NCBI RefSeq assembly: GCF_900112615.1
Contig: NZ_FOMK01000004.1
Location: forward strand, 372,001-436,000
Direction of reading: 5' to 3'
Source of the DNA: Chitinophaga sp. CF118
GTDB lineage: Bacteria; Bacteroidota; Bacteroidia; Chitinophagales; Chitinophagaceae
DNA: 64,000 nt
Positions 62,401 to 64,000 of the stretch are shown piece by piece. The translations under genes and the position numbers were made by a program. How positions within the stretch are numbered: position 1 is the stretch's first letter; every line of letters starts with the position of its first letter. A model generated the notes under the pieces. It was not told the origin of the DNA and ran no database searches. It saw only the letters and a program-made list of their open reading frames with translations.

Positions 62401-64000
62401 AACCAGTTGCACACCATACCCGTAAGTACCGGTGCCGGTTGCATCAATGGTGAGGCTATCGAAAGTAGTATGATCTGCCTGTCTCAGTTTTATTACCGCA
62501 CGTTCATCTGTGTTAGACGATGTGAAGTGAATAGTATTACCATTACCCAGGAAGGTAATCGTATTAATCGCTGATACACCTCTTATAGAATCAAGCACCA
62601 GTTGCTCTTCATAAGTGGTACGTCCAGGTACAACATTAAAGATCACCGGACCGCTGATACCACATGCCATAGCAGCCTTCGCAGCATTAAAGCTCACGAA
62701 GTTCACAGCACTTGCCGGAGCCGTTTTATCAATCGTATATGTACCTCCAGGCAATGCAGGATTCACGGTTAACAATACCGGATCTGAATAGGTGGTATTG
62801 GTACCGCAGGTGACTGCTGCACGGTAGTAAAGCGTTCCTATTGATCTTATACTGGTATCCGGATAATTGATAGGAGCGCCCAGGTTTGTATAAGTACCAG
62901 TAGCCGTTGTTGAGTACTGCCACTGATAAGTTTGGGTAAGGCCTATTGAATTACCAGCCAGATTCAATGATACGGGCATATCTATACATACCGGGGTAAT
63001 ATTCACTGTTGCAGAACCTGCTGTAGGAGGCGAAGTACATACCGGAGGTGTAAATTCATAAGCGCCCATATCCGGCGTAGCAGTACTACGTGCAGCACTA
63101 TTGATATCTTCCAGGATGCCGATCGGTGTACCTCTGTCATTGATCGCTGCACTGGTAGGCGAATAATCGCCAAGAGTTATATCCTTGTAAATAGGATTAC
63201 CGGAAATGGAATTAGCATCTTGCAATGCATTTGCTTTCCAGTTAGCCAGCGTAGCCTGATTAGTTGTGTAATACCCGGTGAAGGCATTCGCTGCCGCAGG
63301 ACTAATAAAAAGATCATTATAATTTGAAGTGATCTGACTGCTGGCAGTATTGAAATAAAGGCAATGTTTTGCATTCTGTCCGCCGCGGGTAATTGTTATA
63401 ATATTATCGATAAAATTAACCCCTCCAGCATCTAAAGTCTGATAAAAACCTCTTGTAGAATATGACGTTCCCGGAGAGGCTGTCCCATCGAGTGAAAGCG
63501 TATTATGATAATACCAGATGTTATCAGAGCTGCTATTGTAAATCGCGTATATACTACCGCTTCCTGACAGATTGTACATCAGGTTATTGCTTATCACGTT
63601 TTCTAATCCCGGGATTGCATCCACACTGGAAGTGTAGATACCATAGAAAGTACTGGTACTTGCCAGGGCACCACCAAAAGGATCTGTAAAACGGTTGGCA
63701 TTGATAACTACTTTGGTGCTGAGACCCGTCATATAAATACCGTAGAAATCAGCCACGCTTGCGCGGGTGGGTCTGCTAAAAGTATTTTTCTCAATGGTTG
63801 TATTGAAAGAACCCAGTATATAGATCCCGTAGTTATAATAATCGCTGATTTTATTATTGATGATTTTATTGCCTCCATTTGGAGCATCGGTAGTATTACC
63901 CACCAGGGTAATACCATAGTAACCACCAATAATGGTATTATTACTAAAGGTATTATTATCACATTTCCCCGTACCGCTGTTCGTAGCGGAATTAGCAGAA
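56449..64000 (-). CDS. Giant T9SS type B surface protein with beta-helix modules (N-terminus beyond right edge)
   Basis: The frame stays open to the window edge, giving about 2516 visible residues; an internal GTG at 63901-63903 is not a true start, since the upstream codons continue a repeat (SNNTIIGGYYGITLVGN). Three successive right-handed beta-helix modules of about 280 (cut), 460 and 470 residues each end in a PDxGAYE motif, separated by Ig-like segments (QWQYSTTATGTY). Next come an IgGFc-binding-type domain (about 1588-2030 counted from 63903), a PKD-like domain, further Ig-like domains and the T9SS/gliding C-terminal signal (about 2394-2484: YIPNAFSPNGDGLNDVLQ, VFNQWGEKVFES). It is probably a surface adhesin. 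It is 17 nt upstream of its paralogue, so the two are co-transcribed. Confidence 0.9.
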   Translation of the reverse strand, partial: SANSATNSGTGKCDNNTFSNNTIIGGYYGITLVGNTTDAPNGGNKIINNKISDYYNYGIYILGSFNTTIEKNTFSRPTRASVADFYGIYMTGLSTKVVINANRFTDPFGGALASTSTFYGIYTSSVDAIPGLENVISNNLMYNLSGSGSIYAIYNSSSDNIWYYHNTLSLDGTASPGTSYSTRGFYQTLDAGGVNFIDNIITITRGGQNAKHCLYFNTASSQITSNYNDLFISPAAANAFTGYYTTNQATLANWKANALQDANSISGNPIYKDITLGDYSPTSAAINDRGTPIGILEDINSAARSTATPDMGAYEFTPPVCTSPPTAGSATVNITPVCIDMPVSLNLAGNSIGLTQTYQWQYSTTATGTYTNLGAPINYPDTSIRSIGTLYYRAAVTCGTNTTYSDPVLLTVNPALPGGTYTIDKTAPASAVNFVSFNAAKAAMACGISGPVIFNVVPGRTTYEEQLVLDSIRGVSAINTITFLGNGNTIHFTSSNTDERAVIKLRQADHTTFDSLTIDATGTGTYGYGVQLVNYADSNTIRKCNIITNNTSTSSLYAGIVINAVNNDATTTGKTRCTGNIFSNNTVTGGYYGVTLVGGNSDPVIGNRFISNAIQESYSYGFYLNNTYNTLLSGNLITRPTRTSSSFSYYAIYASSDNGLLNITENRITNPYGAMLSTTNSFYGIYFNFTNAPTGATNVISNNIFYNITGQGSATALYNAGSANAAYYHNTILMDNTGGSSSYTTRGFYQTSATSELKFINNIVVITASGTNAKHAIYLSDPTTEIVADNNDYYVKGGGSNNFIGYNGTGYITLTDWQITTAMDAASVSTDPVFADVANGNLAPVVFSIDNIGQPVGITTDILHKTRSATKPDIGAYEIDIQLCTTPLNAGTAVVTPNTGICVGTPIVLDLTGNTPGGRLTYQWQAAISANGPWINITDTMYVSRYKTELGMTNFYRCRIVCSGTDTAYSTVTSVSMNTPLMKGLYTIDPAGSGSRNFTSFVAAVAAMECGIAGEVIFEAVPGTYTEQVRMHKIGGASDTSRVTFRSQNGNPASVTLTYAPTAANNYVLKLDSASFVTYKNLTIAATGTTNARVVELTGVTAYDSLLYNKINMPATTTNSTNIAGVYANAFNGKKNTIIGNTFTNGASGIWFSGPSNTMLAPGLVIDSNTVNGAYVNGIYVLNAANAVITRNTINRTTAGSTPNYGIYASYCDTAYRISQNKVNISNSNSSTYGIYVDNSNGTQGISGSIVANKVLALTGNTGILYGLYITSCSNHKTVNNVVSIATSAASSYALYSIGNSNANYFNNSIHSTATSTTNNVAGYFSNTSAATSNIKIRNNIFSHAGGGYALLAANPLYLNSDYNTFYTSGTNLFRSTSAAANYATLADWRTATDLDLSSIVYKPAFVSNANLEPDVNNADVWAIHGRGVQVTGNDRDFNDQYRPVTLAEGVPDMGAYEFLPAVEPPLLQPIPLAPAAGTTQRIMFGTDTVAKITWSPATAVPTGITLKRYSGIKPPKLAAGREFMYFYTDVDATGSGAYKFDLQQFYVDSWQGTMDKEKNIRLGRTDTDSVWLVNDSSKVDVTANIISDSSLQYLDRFTGLKGNIPDVPVIPAMPDSSNRGTRFWVGYGHHQFFTTTNTQSMVLYLSATQLSHVTVKINGTSWKKEYTVAARSVLVSDLIPRAGLSDARLLVEGLSDRGISIESDAPIVAYAHIYGSTSSGATMLLPVGTYGYEYYALMSRQYYSTNTYAWFYVVADNDNTVVEITPSVPTLGGRPAGVPFTVTLNKGEIYQVLGALKTGSEGYDLSGSKIRSISNSAGKCYPVGVFSGSSRTGIGCDGSAGGNGDNSIQQNFPSQAWGQHYLTAPTSTDDDPTVAMTNIFRVMVKDTSTAVFLNGVRLRGLINGRYYQYQSDIADYIEADKPITVAQFMASSLGTCPNTNGYGDPEMFYLSPIEQGVNTVGLYRNNVEVIVTNYLTLITPTAALSSILIDGVNTYDYSYDHPNKPGYTVVVKRWPAAKAQCIVTSDSAFTAITYGLGSAESYGYNAGTLVRNLNMKTSFNNTYDSSGTPSKYTCAKTPFRFTAMLPIIPKTLTWQLSKVSNLIPAADVTQTNPVPVDSLEANGKKYYKFTLSGDYMFTTPGMYYIPVLMGHPDIESCNNTAEVMLEIKVISAPVVDFSIDYSGCISDVAVLDGVVVTENNAAINVWKWNFADGTTGATQSVTKKYPAAGTYMEELHIITSEGCIGDTAKEVVVNDPGAATLVKDTITVCSGTDVTFNVQNPEAGVVYNWYNAATGGVLLGTGTSYTVPSVSSKGIYYVETLKAGCPGSSRTPAVLLVLPQLVAPVVTADSIGVNAIRFRWDAITGATGYEVSLDNGATWIEPSSGSLGLEHIVSGLRPVQSVTLIVKAKGCIDKISDPVTAVTLHDGIYIPNAFSPNGDGLNDVLQIYGAIIKEVHFMVFNQWGEKVFESNTQSLGWDGSFKSKGQPSGVYIYVCKLKLLDGTEIERKGSVNLIR

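Noticed and set aside
1..64000. tRNA, rRNA, insertion sequence, integrase or phage genes
   Set aside because: None recognised by reading both strands; no transposase motifs, terminal inverted repeats with flanking target duplications, or rRNA/tRNA signatures were found.

Overview
The window reads as a chromosomal segment of a Bacteroidota bacterium, most likely of the Chitinophagaceae (Chitinophaga-like). The basis is three SusC/SusD outer-membrane uptake pairs, ECF sigma/FecR anti-sigma pairs with the Bacteroidota-type C-terminal DUF4974 domain, PorP/SprF proteins with T9SS type B (gliding-motility-type) C-terminal domains, and promoters of the TTTG / TAnnTTTG type. No rRNA, tRNA, insertion sequence, prophage or CRISPR array was seen.

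Layout. 1-5.3 kb: proline dehydrogenase (cut by the left edge), an orphan FecR-like protein, and single genes for an exported TIM-barrel isomerase-like protein, an alpha/beta hydrolase and an O-methyltransferase-like protein. 5.4-17.7 kb (minus strand): a complete sigma/FecR/SusC/SusD locus continuing into RidA, a SelA-like PLP enzyme, an amidohydrolase, an RraA-like protein and a bile-acid/sodium-symporter-family transporter. It contains no glycoside hydrolase, and all four soluble enzymes carry export signals, which suggests a periplasmic pathway for a nitrogen-containing non-glycan substrate. 17.9-19.0 kb: an NagX/HGSNAT-type membrane acyltransferase. 19.3-21.05 kb: a two-gene nucleic-acid repair cassette (RNA ligase plus HD-Pnk) with a structured leader. 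21.2-22.5 kb: a small membrane protein and a heptad-repeat coiled-coil protein. 22.6-31.3 kb: a second sigma/FecR/SusC/SusD locus whose only downstream gene is a haem/copper-monooxygenase-like protein. 31.4-34.1 kb: endonuclease V, a CPBP protease and a DUF4126 protein, with the last flanked by two palindromic arrays built on an 11-bp period. 34.4-40.8 kb: a third SusC/SusD pair with an upstream GH29-like fucosidase and no local sigma/anti-sigma pair. 41-48.3 kb: an OmpA lipoprotein, a large beta-barrel protein, a TPR histidine kinase, an orphan ECF sigma factor and a collagen-like lipoprotein. 48.4-64 kb: a five-gene minus-strand T9SS/gliding-type operon with two paralogous IgGFc-domain surface proteins (the larger runs off the right edge), two PorP/SprF proteins and a PorE-like OmpA protein.

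Most interesting: the exported RidA/SelA-like/amidohydrolase/RraA pathway tied to SusCD; the 11-bp-phased array with 51-bp perfect arms near 33.3 kb and its smaller relative near 34.2 kb; the RNA ligase/HD-Pnk cassette with its leader hairpin; and the SusCD-linked haem/copper protein.
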